Below are positions 25,724 to 33,548 of a DNA stretch of 64,000 nt, one piece after another (the stretch's first letter is position 1; each line of letters starts with the position of its first letter). The notes beneath the pieces are model-generated. The model made no database searches. It was not told the DNA's origin and worked only from the letters and a program-made list of their open reading frames with translations. The stretch comes from Pseudomonas umsongensis (GTDB taxonomy: Bacteria > Pseudomonadota > Gammaproteobacteria > Pseudomonadales > Pseudomonadaceae), in the NCBI RefSeq assembly GCF_002236105.1, contig NZ_NIWU01000011.1, positions 1-64,000 on the forward strand, read 5' to 3'. The translations under genes were made by a program, and so were the position numbers.

Positions 25724-25841
25724 AAATCCCGGACAACAAAAAAGGGCCCACCTTTCGGTGAGCCCTTCTAGACCGCCCAGCAGAGCGGATTTTGTTTGGT
25801 AGGCGCGATTGGACTCGAACCAACGACCCCCACCATGTCAA
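25724..25841. repeat. attL: left 118-bp direct repeat with tRNA-Val 3' remnant
   Basis: Matches the right copy (35427-35544) at 117 of 118 positions (T at 25769 against C at 35472). It contains the tRNA terminator and the last 45 nt of tRNA-Val from the anticodon loop to CCA. The match stops at the anticodon loop, typical of crossover by a tyrosine integrase. After it the sequence leaves the tRNA and enters the island. Confidence 0.95.
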
Positions 25842-25918
25842 TGTCTGCTTGAGCAAGCTGCAAGCCCTGCTGCTCTTGGTTTTCACAGAACGCCCATTCA
25901 CATCATGAGGCGTCAACA

Positions 25919-26806
25919 ATGGCCAATATTCGCTCCCTTCCGTCCGGCAACTGGAACGCTCAGGTACGGGTAAAAGGTAAATCTCCACAGTCGAAAACCT
26001 TCAGCACCAAGGCTGAAGCACAGTCATGGGCGAAGCAGATCGAAGCCGTGACGATGGATCGCAAGCATCACACCATTTATACGTTGGGCATGACCTACTG
26101 TGAAACGATGCTCAAGGGAAAAGGCAGCTACGACCACGCACTGAAAATCGTGGAGCATCTGGGCAGGCACTTCACTCAGCCCATTCATGAAATCACGCCG
26201 CAGATGATCAATGACTTCAAGATCATGCGATTGAAGAAGGTCAAGCCGTCTACGTGCAGAACGCAACTCGCATTCATGTCGCGGTTCTACCGGTTCGCCA
26301 AACGTGGGTTGTTGATCGACATTCATAACCCTGTCAGTGACATTGCACTTCCCAAACCTGATCGCTCTTCAGACAAGGTAATCCGTGCACGTGAGCTTGA
26401 GCGACTGCTAGCGAAACTGTCTCCCACCATGCAACTCATTGTGGAACTGGCATACGAAACTGCGATGCGGCGATCCGAAATCCTGAAGCTGACCAAAGAC
26501 TGCCTGCACCTTAATGACCGCATTGCCGATGTGATCGACGGGAAGAACGGCACACGGTCCGTCCCCCTCACCCACCGTGCTGTTGAAATTCTCCAACTTG
26601 CCCAACTGTGGGCCACTGTGGGACGCCACCCGAACGGCCAAGTGTTTACGGTTACACCGCACGCCGTAACTCAGGCTGTGCGTTTGGCACGCGTGAAGGC
26701 TGGCTTAGACAGCAGCGTTCGACTTCACCAACTCAGGCACACACTTTTCTTTATGCCCGCGTCTCGACTTCAGATCAGTCCGCTGAGAAACAAGTACAAG
26801 AGGTAA
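25919..26806 (+). pseudogene. Tyrosine integrase, 3'-truncated
   Basis: Site-specific recombinase expected to have inserted the island. The arm and core-binding domains (MANIRSLPSGNWNAQVRVKG; residues about 60-150) and the first half of the catalytic domain are normal: Arg box ELAYETAMRRSEILKL and the HxLRH box RLHQLRHT. Straight after LRHT the family sequence ends. The remaining codons (LFFMPASRLQISPLRNKYKR) are a serine recombinase 5' end read out of frame. The region with the third catalytic motifs and the Tyr nucleophile is missing, so the protein should be inactive for strand cleavage. Its position beside attL is normal. Confidence 0.9.
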
Positions 26807-27357
26807 GGACCGCTGGCTTTGATGTGCACGCAAGTCGAGTGGTTGAAGAGGTCATCTCAGGTAGCGTGACAGCGATCGAACGCCCCGGTTTCCAGAAGCT
26901 GCTTGAGTGTATGGAAACTGGGGACATGCTGATAGTCACCAAGCTGGATAGGTTGGGTCGCAACGTCATGGATGTCCGCCAGACCGTTGAGCATCTTTGT
27001 GCTGAAGGCATCGGAGTTCACTGCTTAGTTTTGGGTGATGTAGACCTCACCTCTGCCGCTGGCAAGATGACTATGAAAGTGTTGGATGCGGTGGCTGAGT
27101 TTGAGCGGGACCTGTTGATTGAGCGTACGCAGCAAGGACTTAACCGTGCCAAGAAAGAGGGGAAAAGGTTGGGAAGGCCCGAAGCGCTAGACACGACTCG
27201 CTCGGTTCTCACACTGAAAGGCCAGGGCTGCACACAATCTGAAGCAGCAGAGAAACTCGGTATTGGCATCGCTACAGTGAAACGGCATTGGAACAAGGTA
27301 ATGGTTGTGAGTGTGCCCGGAGGAAAGGCTTACACACTTGGTCAACCAAAGGCTTAG
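26743..27357 (+). pseudogene. Serine recombinase (resolvase/invertase family), 5'-truncated
   Basis: Frame reads TFLYARVSTSDQSAEKQV with the catalytic Ser in ARVSTSDQ, then the resolvase core (DRLGRNVMDV, GKMTMKVLDAVAEFERDL) and a C-terminal helix-turn-helix (CTQSEAAEKLGIGIATVKRHW). Members normally begin about two residues before this Phe-Leu-Tyr, so only the start codon and leader are lost where the sequence fuses to the integrase. An in-frame ATG at 26608 exists, but it would add 45 residues of out-of-frame integrase. Whether active protein is made is unclear. There is about 200 nt of overlap with the integrase frame if 26608 is used. Confidence 0.85.
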
Positions 27358-27799
27358 GGGGCCAGTACTCATAGTTAAGAGAGCGACCCAGCCTGACCAT
27401 CCTCATAGACACCGGGCGCACAATAAATAATGAAACACAGATATTCAGACCAGATTAACGCAAGGTTTTTCCCTGCATGGAAATTGGGTATACCGCTCTT
27501 TAACAACTTAACGTTTTTAGGAATACAGCAGTCGCAGCGGCGCCTTCCGTCATCACCATGCGTTCAATTCGAACGTAACACTGGTGCGTAATGTGTTGCC
27601 GCATGAACATTGGCTGACCACCACTGACGGTCGAACCAGCATTGTGAGATTAACTATGAATCAATCACATCTGAACAAACTCATAAACGAGACCATGCAC
27701 CGACGATAGCAGAGTTCATTACTTCCTTGAAGGTAGAACACTGCCGTCGATGCCGACCTGAAGTCGGTTTTAATCGGCAATAACTACTAGGAGGAACTT
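27358..27799. other. Gene-free leader region inside the island
   Basis: 442 bp with no substantial gene. It contains GCTCTTTAACAACTTAACG near 27498-27516, a 17-codon frame at 27656-27709 (MNQSHLNKLINETMHRR) that could be a leader peptide but has a weak ribosome site, and a small CCGAC/GTCGG hairpin followed by TTTT at 27753-27771. It ends at AGGAGG before the next gene. A promoter/attenuator for the following genes is a plausible reading. Confidence 0.4.
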
Positions 27800-28501
27800 A
27801 TGAAACAAAGCGCTGAACAGTTCAACATCAGAACAATTTACGTATACCCGGAATTTTTCGGTTTCCATCTTGACTATGTGCTGGGCCAGGAGGCGCCACT
27901 CTTCGCTCCGCCGCGAGACAGCAAGTTACTCTGTGGAGTTGGCTATGACTCATCGGAGAGACGCAAAGCCTTGGGTATGCCGCATCACGAGAAGACATGC
28001 CGTTCGTATCGCAAATGGCTCGACATGATTAATCGATGCTACAACTCCAAAGCTACTGCATATGCGAACTGTACGGTTTGCCCTATGTGGCAAGACTTCC
28101 AAGAGTTTGCAGATTGGTTTGTGAGTCAGCCTTATAAATCTGAGGCAGACATGGAGCTGGATAAGGATATTCTTGATCCGCTCAACACCATGTACTCACC
28201 GGAATTCTGCTCACTGGTTCCGAGGGTGATCAATCAGATGTTTCGAGACACCCGGAGTCAGCGAGGAGGATTGCCGATCGGAGTAACCATTGGGCCGAGA
28301 GGAAAAGACTTTGTTTCTCGTATTTCGAAACACGGCAAGCAATTTTATCTGGGAAAGTTTCGTGACATCATTGCAGCATTCGACGCGTACAAGACAGCTC
28401 ATCGGGATTACTGTTACGAGCTTGCAGAGAAGTATGAAGACTTGATTGACGCTCGAGTTATTGAGCGCCTTCGTGCCTACTCTCGTCACGTTCGAGATTA
28501 A
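27800..28501 (+). CDS. Phage-type protein with HNH-like and AP2-like segments
   Basis: 233 residues preceded by an AGGAGG site. The central block (YRKWLDMINRCYN, CTVCPMWQDFQEFADWF, LDKDILDPLNTMYSPEFCSLVP) follows a pattern common in phage HNH-type homing-endonuclease-like proteins. The C-terminal block (GVTIGPRGKDFVSRISKHGKQ..LGKFRDIIAAFDAY) resembles an AP2-type DNA-binding repeat. Nuclease residues cannot be assigned with certainty. Role in the island is unknown; DNA binding or cleavage is an inference. Confidence 0.7.
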   Translation: MKQSAEQFNIRTIYVYPEFFGFHLDYVLGQEAPLFAPPRDSKLLCGVGYDSSERRKALGMPHHEKTCRSYRKWLDMINRCYNSKATAYANCTVCPMWQDFQEFADWFVSQPYKSEADMELDKDILDPLNTMYSPEFCSLVPRVINQMFRDTRSQRGGLPIGVTIGPRGKDFVSRISKHGKQFYLGKFRDIIAAFDAYKTAHRDYCYELAEKYEDLIDARVIERLRAYSRHVRD

Positions 28502-28600
28502 GCTGCCGTACCAAACACCGCCGCAGGCACCTGCCTGCGGTTAACACCACTCAATGAGGCTCGTGCCTATGAACTGAAACTTGAACAAGGAGAACCAACA

Positions 28601-29467
28601 ATGCAGCACTCACTCGCTTTGAATTTGAATACGAGCACAACCAGCAGCACTGCACCTATTCACTCTTCGGGGCTGCTATCTCCGGCAGAGCTCGAAGAGC
28701 TGGATGCACGAATAGCCTCTAATGCTGACAAGTGGTTGGTCGACAATGCTCCGAAGTTGAAAGAAAGAGCCAAGATTGACCGAGAGCCCAAGAGGGCCAC
28801 TGGGCGGAAACCCAAGTCCATTGATAATCCATTCTTTGGATTTTTCGGATGTACTACGGACTGGGGTCGATATCCTGCCTTTGCATTGGACACAATTGAA
28901 GGTATTGCACGGTTAGACTGGCATGACCGGGTTATCGGTGTTGGTGGCAAGTCTATGCCATTGTCCGTACGCAACCTTGTCGTGATTCTGGAAAGCCTCC
29001 CAGTTGTCACCAACGAAGCAGTAGAGGATTTGCTGCAACTCGGTGACAGACATGCCAGGCGTTATGTAAAGGCGATTGAACTGATCATTCCATGGATGAT
29101 GAGTGAACGACCCCGCTCACTTTACAGAGAGATGGAAGGCATAGAGTCTGAGCCTAAGCCCTGTACATGGGACGATCAGGAGGATCTGGCCAAGCCAAGT
29201 GTTGAAGAGCTGGCTAAGTTGCATTACGACTTACGCACGCTGACGCAGTACAAGAGTGCTGAAGAGTACGACGCCGAAGAGGAAATGGGTAGTGTGTCCG
29301 CTGGCAATGTCATAGCCATAAAGGCACGACAGCAGCACCCCAAGAAACATGAAGTACTGTCACTGCTGGCGAAGAATACTCCGGTGAAGGCTATTGAGCG
29401 GGAAACAAATGTACCGCCGAAGACCATTAGGAAGTGGCGAGATGAGGTGTTCGCACTGGCAGCATAG
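28601..29467 (+). CDS. Hypothetical island protein with C-terminal helix-turn-helix
   Basis: 288 residues, no signal peptide. The N-terminus is Ser/Thr-rich, followed by a basic patch (KIDREPKRATGRKPKS), an aromatic segment (NPFFGFFGCTTDWGRYPAF) and a C-terminal HTH-like motif (EVLSLLAKNTPVKAIERETNVPPKTIRKW) that suggests DNA binding. AAGGAG lies 10 nt before the ATG. It follows the HNH/AP2-like gene by 99 bp. The stop codon leads straight into a tract of ten G residues and then the structured region. Function unknown; a regulator is possible. Confidence 0.7.
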   Translation: MQHSLALNLNTSTTSSTAPIHSSGLLSPAELEELDARIASNADKWLVDNAPKLKERAKIDREPKRATGRKPKSIDNPFFGFFGCTTDWGRYPAFALDTIEGIARLDWHDRVIGVGGKSMPLSVRNLVVILESLPVVTNEAVEDLLQLGDRHARRYVKAIELIIPWMMSERPRSLYREMEGIESEPKPCTWDDQEDLAKPSVEELAKLHYDLRTLTQYKSAEEYDAEEEMGSVSAGNVIAIKARQQHPKKHEVLSLLAKNTPVKAIERETNVPPKTIRKWRDEVFALAA

Positions 29468-29476
29468 GGGGGGGGG

Positions 29477-30160
29477 TACAGTTTCGGCCGCATGTATCTT
29501 AAGAGCAATCTCTCTGCGGAAGCGGAGAGATGGACTACCTCTCCGAGGGAGTCTTGCCTTTGATTAGATGTTACTTTGGAGTGAGTGCACAGTGAAGGGA
29601 CTTCACGACTGTATACCCTGTAGAGAGGCGACAGCCTGAAAGTGTAGCTGGGATATTGATACATACGTATCCCCAGCAAGTGAGAATGTAAGCTTCCGCT
29701 TGAGTGGTACTATCGTCAGCGTCGCTGACAGGGGATCACCCTGAATGCTCCCGCATTCGTCTTGCACTGTAAAGTAGATCAAGGGCAACAGCGAAGCTGG
29801 ATTGTGGTTATGTTTTATTGTGTATGTGCAAGACCGGAAGGTCTACGGTGTTCCCTGCGATGAACGGCAGTTCATGAGTGTAGGCGGATTGATGTATATC
29901 AATTCATCCGCCAATCTCTTTCGTGTGTAACTTCAAGGCTGCCGCCTACCATGGGATAACGTTTGAAGGGATATGCTGTTTAGAGCTCCGCTCTGTGCAA
30001 CTTCACTATACGGTATTCTTCAGTGCAGAAGCGCTGACTAACCCCACAGCGGACGCTGTGAAGAGGACAAGGGCGAGGGAGCAGAGTTCCAAGGGCGAAG
30101 CACTCGTGTTAATCCCGCCATAAAGGCGAGTTCCTACAGTGTGGTAAACTATTCCCGAAT
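29477..30160 (+). ncRNA. Candidate large structured noncoding RNA
   Basis: No credible gene occupies this stretch, yet it is packed with short, mostly perfect hairpins with 3-4 nt loops: 29508-29531 (10 bp, GGAA loop), 29592-29606, 29647-29677 (two-tier), 29715-29729, 29743-29758, 29831-29844 (GGAA loop), 29860-29875, 29883-29912 (two-tier), 29931-29968 (long-range arms), 29982-29994 and 30045-30060. TGCACTG (29763-29769) and CAGTGCA (30021-30027) allow a distant pairing. The pattern resembles phage-associated ornate RNAs such as GOLLD and ROOL, but membership of any class is not established. The plus strand is inferred from neighbouring genes and GNRA loops; the ends are approximate. Confidence 0.65.
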
Positions 30161-30220
30161 TCGAAAAATCGTATTCACTCAATCTCTGACACAACTCACT
30201 CTCTGTATGAGGAAACACCC

Positions 30221-30463
30221 ATGCTTGCGTTAAACGCTGCCTGTCACAAACTCCTGGTTGACATTCACGCTATGGAGTCCGGCCCAATTCCGCCCCATCA
30301 CAACATCTCGGTTGACGGTGATGACTTCGACAACTTCAAACATCTAATGTTGGCTGGGTATGCAACTGGAGCACATTCCAGTGATGACAGAAGTGTAATT
30401 GGTTCTTACCACGGAATTCGGACAACCACAGATGGTCGTGAGTATCTGAGTCTCCACGCCTAA
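30221..30463 (+). CDS. Small hypothetical protein
   Basis: 80 residues with GAGGA 9 nt before the ATG. A helical N-terminus (MLALNAACHKLLVDIHAME) is followed by an acidic loop and a YHGIRTTTDGREYLSL end reminiscent of small winged-helix proteins in which a beta hairpin closes the fold. It is the first gene after the structured RNA region and might belong to the same transcript. Function unknown. Confidence 0.6.
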   Translation: MLALNAACHKLLVDIHAMESGPIPPHHNISVDGDDFDNFKHLMLAGYATGAHSSDDRSVIGSYHGIRTTTDGREYLSLHA

Positions 30464-30480
30464 CCATCCCGAACAGGACA

Positions 30481-30507
30481 CAGCCGATGACTGACAATCA
30501 AAGGCTG
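30481..30507 (-). repeat. Duplicated hairpin motif, copy A
   Basis: 27-bp element whose stem (CAGCC/GGCTG on the minus strand) and near-identical 17-nt loop recur at 31067-31093 with compensatory stem changes. It lies about 50 bp after the stop of the membrane-protein gene at 30555-30956, so it would be in that gene's 3' untranslated region. Confidence 0.55.
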
Positions 30508-30554
30508 TTCATAGGCCGTGAACGGACGTTCACAACAGTGGCGATAAACAGTGG

Positions 30555-30956
30555 TTAAGCCTCCTTGGGGCGGAAGCCCCGGACAACCCACCTGAAAACC
30601 AACCCGATTGTGTAGAGCATCCCGCAAGCGAGAAGCCAGAGGCATGTCGAAGTTAGCCCTAATGCCAACTGTCTCGATAACAGCGTGGATGGTTTGAGTC
30701 TGTAGTCCTCCTCTTCCTGAGCGATTGCGAGTATCGCTTTGTCGAGCGTATTGTTCTCATTGATAACGCCCGGTGAAGAGTCCGGGTATTCGGTGGCGGT
30801 CTGCATTATCTGAAGTTGCAGTTCATTCGACCTGACTTTGAACTTATGAAACTCATCGTCTCTTGCAGTCGTTGGCCATGCATCCATGGTCATCACAAAC
30901 ACCGCTATTCCAATGGCAACACAAGCAAGTACCCATATCCTTTGCCAACCATTCAT
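30555..30956 (-). CDS. Small two-segment membrane protein
   Basis: 133 residues starting MNGWQRIWVLACVAIGIAVF, chosen because AAGGAG lies 6 nt upstream; two earlier in-frame ATGs lack this. Hydrophobic segments at about 6-22 and 99-121 flank a charged periplasmic or cytosolic loop. Proteins with the MNGWQR-type N-terminus occur in many Pseudomonas and enterobacterial elements without known role. It is oriented against the upstream island genes. Confidence 0.68.
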   Translation of the reverse strand: MNGWQRIWVLACVAIGIAVFVMTMDAWPTTARDDEFHKFKVRSNELQLQIMQTATEYPDSSPGVINENNTLDKAILAIAQEEEDYRLKPSTLLSRQLALGLTSTCLWLLACGMLYTIGLVFRWVVRGFRPKEA

Positions 30957-31066
30957 ACCGTTCTCCTTGTCCATGTAGTTCAAGCCATAATCTATGATGG
31001 CACCCCATCCCGACAGTGATAACGGAAACCTTGAGGCCCCCCCCTGTTTAATGACCCTACAGGGTG

Positions 31067-31093
31067 CAACCGATGACTAACAATCAAGGATTG
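31067..31093 (-). repeat. Duplicated hairpin motif, copy B
   Basis: Partner of the motif at 30481-30507. On the minus strand the stem is CAATC/GGTTG, keeping pairing by A-U and U-G changes, and the loop differs at only two places. A perfect ACCCTGTAGGGT palindrome follows immediately (31055-31066). Confidence 0.55.
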
Positions 31094-31242
31094 TTACGGG
31101 ACTTCAGCACATCGCCAATATCGGTGGGTGGATGTGTGGGTTCTGTGGGTTCTCGTGCAAGCCACGCCGATACGCCCCAGACGACAGCGATCCAGATCAG
31201 GCCGACTACGACTATGAGTGCGATGAGTCGCTTGAGTCTCAT
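31084..31242 (-). CDS. Single-pass small membrane protein
   Basis: 52 residues: basic start MRLKRL, a hydrophobic helix IALIVVVGLIWIAVVWGVSAWL, then a short Pro/Thr-rich tail. The topology is that of a tail-exposed inner-membrane micropeptide. No good ribosome site is seen, which lowers confidence. Its 3' end overlaps repeat motif B, paralleling the neighbouring two-segment membrane protein and copy A. Confidence 0.5.
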   Translation of the reverse strand: MRLKRLIALIVVVGLIWIAVVWGVSAWLAREPTEPTHPPTDIGDVLKSRNNP

Positions 31243-31694
31243 GAGGGGTCGCTACTTACCGGGAGCGCCGGAATGTGAGTGGTCAGAATCGGAGGTCCAA
31301 CTTTGAGGATAGTTCTGTCCTGTCAGCGGGGCTCAGGGAAACCCTGAAAAAACTAGGGTAATACCCTGTTGAAACTATCGGTTTTGTCACTCGGTTGACC
31401 TGGCCACGCGTAGCAATACTCGCTACAGCCCGCATTCCATAGGGGGTTGGTTGTAATTTGCGAAGCATGGTGCGTTGTTAGCGTTGAATCTTGAGTTTTT
31501 GCACGAAATCGCCATATTTCACCCATAATCAACGAATTCGTGCAAGGTGCGAGCGGTTCATGACCGTGTACCGAAGTCAACAGCCGAATGTCCGCAAGTG
31601 TCCAACTGGTCTCAGGTTGAACTCTCCTGTTGGGCCTAGGTCATCCGACATGCAGGGCAACGCTGTTCATGGAGCACTTGGGGAGGCATTTAAC
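31243..31694. other. Gene-free stretch with small hairpins
   Basis: No gene supported in 452 bp. Adjacent mini-hairpins lie at 31334-31346 (CAGGG/CCCTG) and 31355-31367 (AGGGT/ACCCT). A 9-bp inverted repeat TTGCACGAA/TTCGTGCAA has arms 31499-31507 and 31537-31545. The inverted repeat brackets an AT-rich segment and could be an operator for the gene at 31695. Confidence 0.4.
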
Positions 31695-31913
31695 GTGGAC
31701 GATCAGGAGAAGCGTCATTACGCGTTGCTGAAGAAGATTTCAGCAGGAGCCGTCACGGTTGCAAGAGCTGATGATGTTGTCTTGATGGATGAGTTGATTC
31801 GTTGCGGTTACGTCACGGCGCTGGAAAGCACCTCCCTTGGTGAGCGTCATTTCTTGGATGTGCAGATCATGCCGTCCGGTGAAGACCGACTGCGGCGCCT
31901 TTCCGCAAGGTAA
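31695..31913 (+). CDS. Small hypothetical protein (winged-helix-like)
   Basis: 72 residues from a GTG start with a strong GGGGAGG site 8 nt upstream, which favours it over upstream in-frame ATGs. Predicted helices (DDQEKRHYALLKKISAGA, ADDVVLMDELIRCGYV) then a beta hairpin (LDVQIMPSGEDRLRRL) give the outline of a small winged helix. Function unknown. It precedes the second serine recombinase. Confidence 0.6.
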   Translation: MDDQEKRHYALLKKISAGAVTVARADDVVLMDELIRCGYVTALESTSLGERHFLDVQIMPSGEDRLRRLSAR

Positions 31914-31922
31914 ATCCTCTAT

Positions 31923-32031
31923 CAAAGTAGTCTACTTGTCTGGTAGTTCGATAACGGCCAACAAGTCGCTATCAAATAACTATTGCAGATAGCTTTATGA
32001 TCGTATTATCATTGTTCTATCGAAACAAACA
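31923..32031. promoter_or_regulatory. Possible recombination (res/operator) site of the downstream serine recombinase
   Basis: AT-rich segment with several inverted repeats: AAGTAGTCTACTT and GCTATC...GATAGC (14-bp spacer, around 31970-31995), plus repeated GATA/TATC motifs. Small serine recombinases usually act at such multi-subsite regions next to their own gene. This is inferred from position only. Confidence 0.4.
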
Positions 32032-32048
32032 ACAAAAGATAGTCAGCC

Positions 32049-32672
32049 ATGAACGCCCACCTTTACCTGAGAGCCAGCACCAAGGATCAAGATGCACTGC
32101 GTGCCAAGGCATCGCTTGAGGCATTCGCGGCTGACAAGAACCTGGCCCTCGCTGGCATCTACAGCGAGAACATCAGCGGCACCAAGCTCAACCGTCCAGA
32201 GTTGCTACGTCTTTTGAACACTGCCGAGAAGGGTGAAGTGTTGCTGGTCGAATCCGTAGACCGTCTGAGTCGTCTGTCGCAGGCCGATTGGGACACCCTC
32301 AAGGCCACGATCAAGGCCAAGGGTCTACGTCTGGTGATTGCCGACCTGCCCACTAGTCACATGATGGTTGAGGACAAGGGCATCACAGGCCAGATCATGG
32401 AAGTGATCAACAACATGTTGCTCGACCTGATGGCGACCATGGCAAGGCTAGACCAAGTGAAGCGCGTGGAACGCATCAAGGAGGGTCTGAAGAACAAGAG
32501 GCTCGATGACCCTGAGTGGAAGCCAGTGGGGAAGGGCAAGAACACAGCGATGTGGGATAACGTCGTGCGCTTGATGGCGAAGCACCCGGACATGTCTGCC
32601 GATGATGTGGCTAAGCTCGCTGAGTGCGGTGTTGCCACTGTCTACCGGATCAAGCGTGAGATGAAGGGATGA
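32049..32672 (+). CDS. Serine recombinase (resolvase/invertase family)
   Basis: 207 residues with an intact N-terminal catalytic domain: LYLRASTKDQ (catalytic Ser), FAADKNLALAGIYSENISGTKLNRPEL, VESVDRLSRLSQ, and a long E helix (GQIMEVINNMLLDLMATMARLDQVKRVERIKEGLKN). A C-terminal HTH (MSADDVAKLAECGVATVYRIKR) binds DNA. Unlike the recombinase fused to the integrase it has a proper start and appears complete. It may resolve or invert DNA within the island; no invertible segment with clear inverted repeats was identified. Confidence 0.9.
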   Translation: MNAHLYLRASTKDQDALRAKASLEAFAADKNLALAGIYSENISGTKLNRPELLRLLNTAEKGEVLLVESVDRLSRLSQADWDTLKATIKAKGLRLVIADLPTSHMMVEDKGITGQIMEVINNMLLDLMATMARLDQVKRVERIKEGLKNKRLDDPEWKPVGKGKNTAMWDNVVRLMAKHPDMSADDVAKLAECGVATVYRIKREMKG

Positions 32673-32994
32673 GACTGATACGCCTTCTACAGTGTCCACA
32701 GGGTTATTCTAGTGACGTGTCGTCACAGCTTTGACCCAGAGGAAGCACCGTTGTAGGCCGTCTATAGTGGTGCTGTAGAGCCTTGCAGCAACACCCTCAA
32801 ATGAGAGTTGTTCTTATTTTGATATTCCTTAGCTTTTCAGTGACGCCGTGTGCACTTGGTTGAGCAGTTCGGGTAGAACCAAGTGTTTCCGTGCACAAGT
32901 GCCTAGGGTTATTTTCGCCGCCGAAATCTGGATCGAACCAAGAGTTGCACTGCTCTCGCGGCGCGGGGCCAAAATCCTGTGGAAAACGTCTTGG
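32673..32994. other. Gene-free stretch with two inverted repeats
   Basis: 322 bp without a supported gene. GTGACG/CGTCAC (32712-32726, 3-nt loop) and a 9-bp pair CACTTGGTT/AACCAAGTG (arms 32853-32861 and 32877-32885) can form hairpins. Neither has a T run, so they may be operators or RNA ends rather than terminators. Confidence 0.4.
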
Positions 32995-33366
32995 TCAGCT
33001 CCTGCATGGGAACGCTTGTTGGGTTGCCAAGATGGTTAGGGTCGTGGCGTTGATGTGGAGTTTTTCCGGGTTCGCTTCCAGATACTTCACCAGTAACCGC
33101 ACCATTTGCCCATTGCTCACTCCGCTGGGAACACAGATTTGGAGTTTTGGCCCGAGGTCGTGGTTAATGCTTTTTACCAGATCGCCAACAGTCACTACGA
33201 CTGCGGTGCAGTACCCGGCAGTGTAACTGGAGGATTCCGCCTCGTTGTCCGATAACACCTTCTTGCACCATTGGAGCAGCTCATTCCCTGTTGCCACTGG
33301 CGCCGCTGTTGCTGAGCCGCTTGCCAGAGTCCCCACCAGTGCAACCGCCCCAATCCATGCCTTCAT
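32995..33366 (-). CDS. Rap1a/Tai-family immunity-like protein
   Basis: 123 residues with a Sec signal peptide (MKAWIGAVALVGTLASGSATA). The mature part fits the Rap1a/Tai pattern: NELLQWCKK, YTAGYCTAVV, CVPSGVSNGQMVRLLVKYLEANPEKLH and a final FPC, with four or five Cys for disulfides. Family members sit in the periplasm and neutralise type VI amidase or related effectors. No effector gene is adjacent, so this would be an orphan immunity gene carried by the island. GAGGGAG lies before the ATG. Confidence 0.8.
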   Translation of the reverse strand: MKAWIGAVALVGTLASGSATAAPVATGNELLQWCKKVLSDNEAESSSYTAGYCTAVVVTVGDLVKSINHDLGPKLQICVPSGVSNGQMVRLLVKYLEANPEKLHINATTLTILATQQAFPCRS

Positions 33367-33548
33367 GTTGAGCTCCCTCTGAGTGATCGGTGCATGCTAC
33401 CGACTGCTGTGGCTGCCTGCCATCACGTCACTGGTTTGACCTAGGATGCTTCCTGAGGGATTTGAATAGGACTGACGGGGCATGGATCCTGTAGGGAGCG
33501 GTCTTGACTGGTAACATCGTCAGTTCTGTAACGAGACAAGGAGTGGTG

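Noticed and set aside
29923..30123. 66-codon open frame inside the structured region
   Set aside because: No ribosome site and no protein-like composition. It runs through several hairpins, and the region is better explained as RNA.
29477..30160. Group I intron, tmRNA or RNase P RNA as explanation of the structured region
   Set aside because: I could not find the group I P/Q/R/S core, a tRNA-like acceptor with tag frame, or RNase P conserved motifs.
31064..31306. 80-codon plus-strand frame starting MQPMTNNQ
   Set aside because: Opposite a more protein-like small membrane protein; its start overlaps the duplicated hairpin motif, which explains the resemblance between the two copies.
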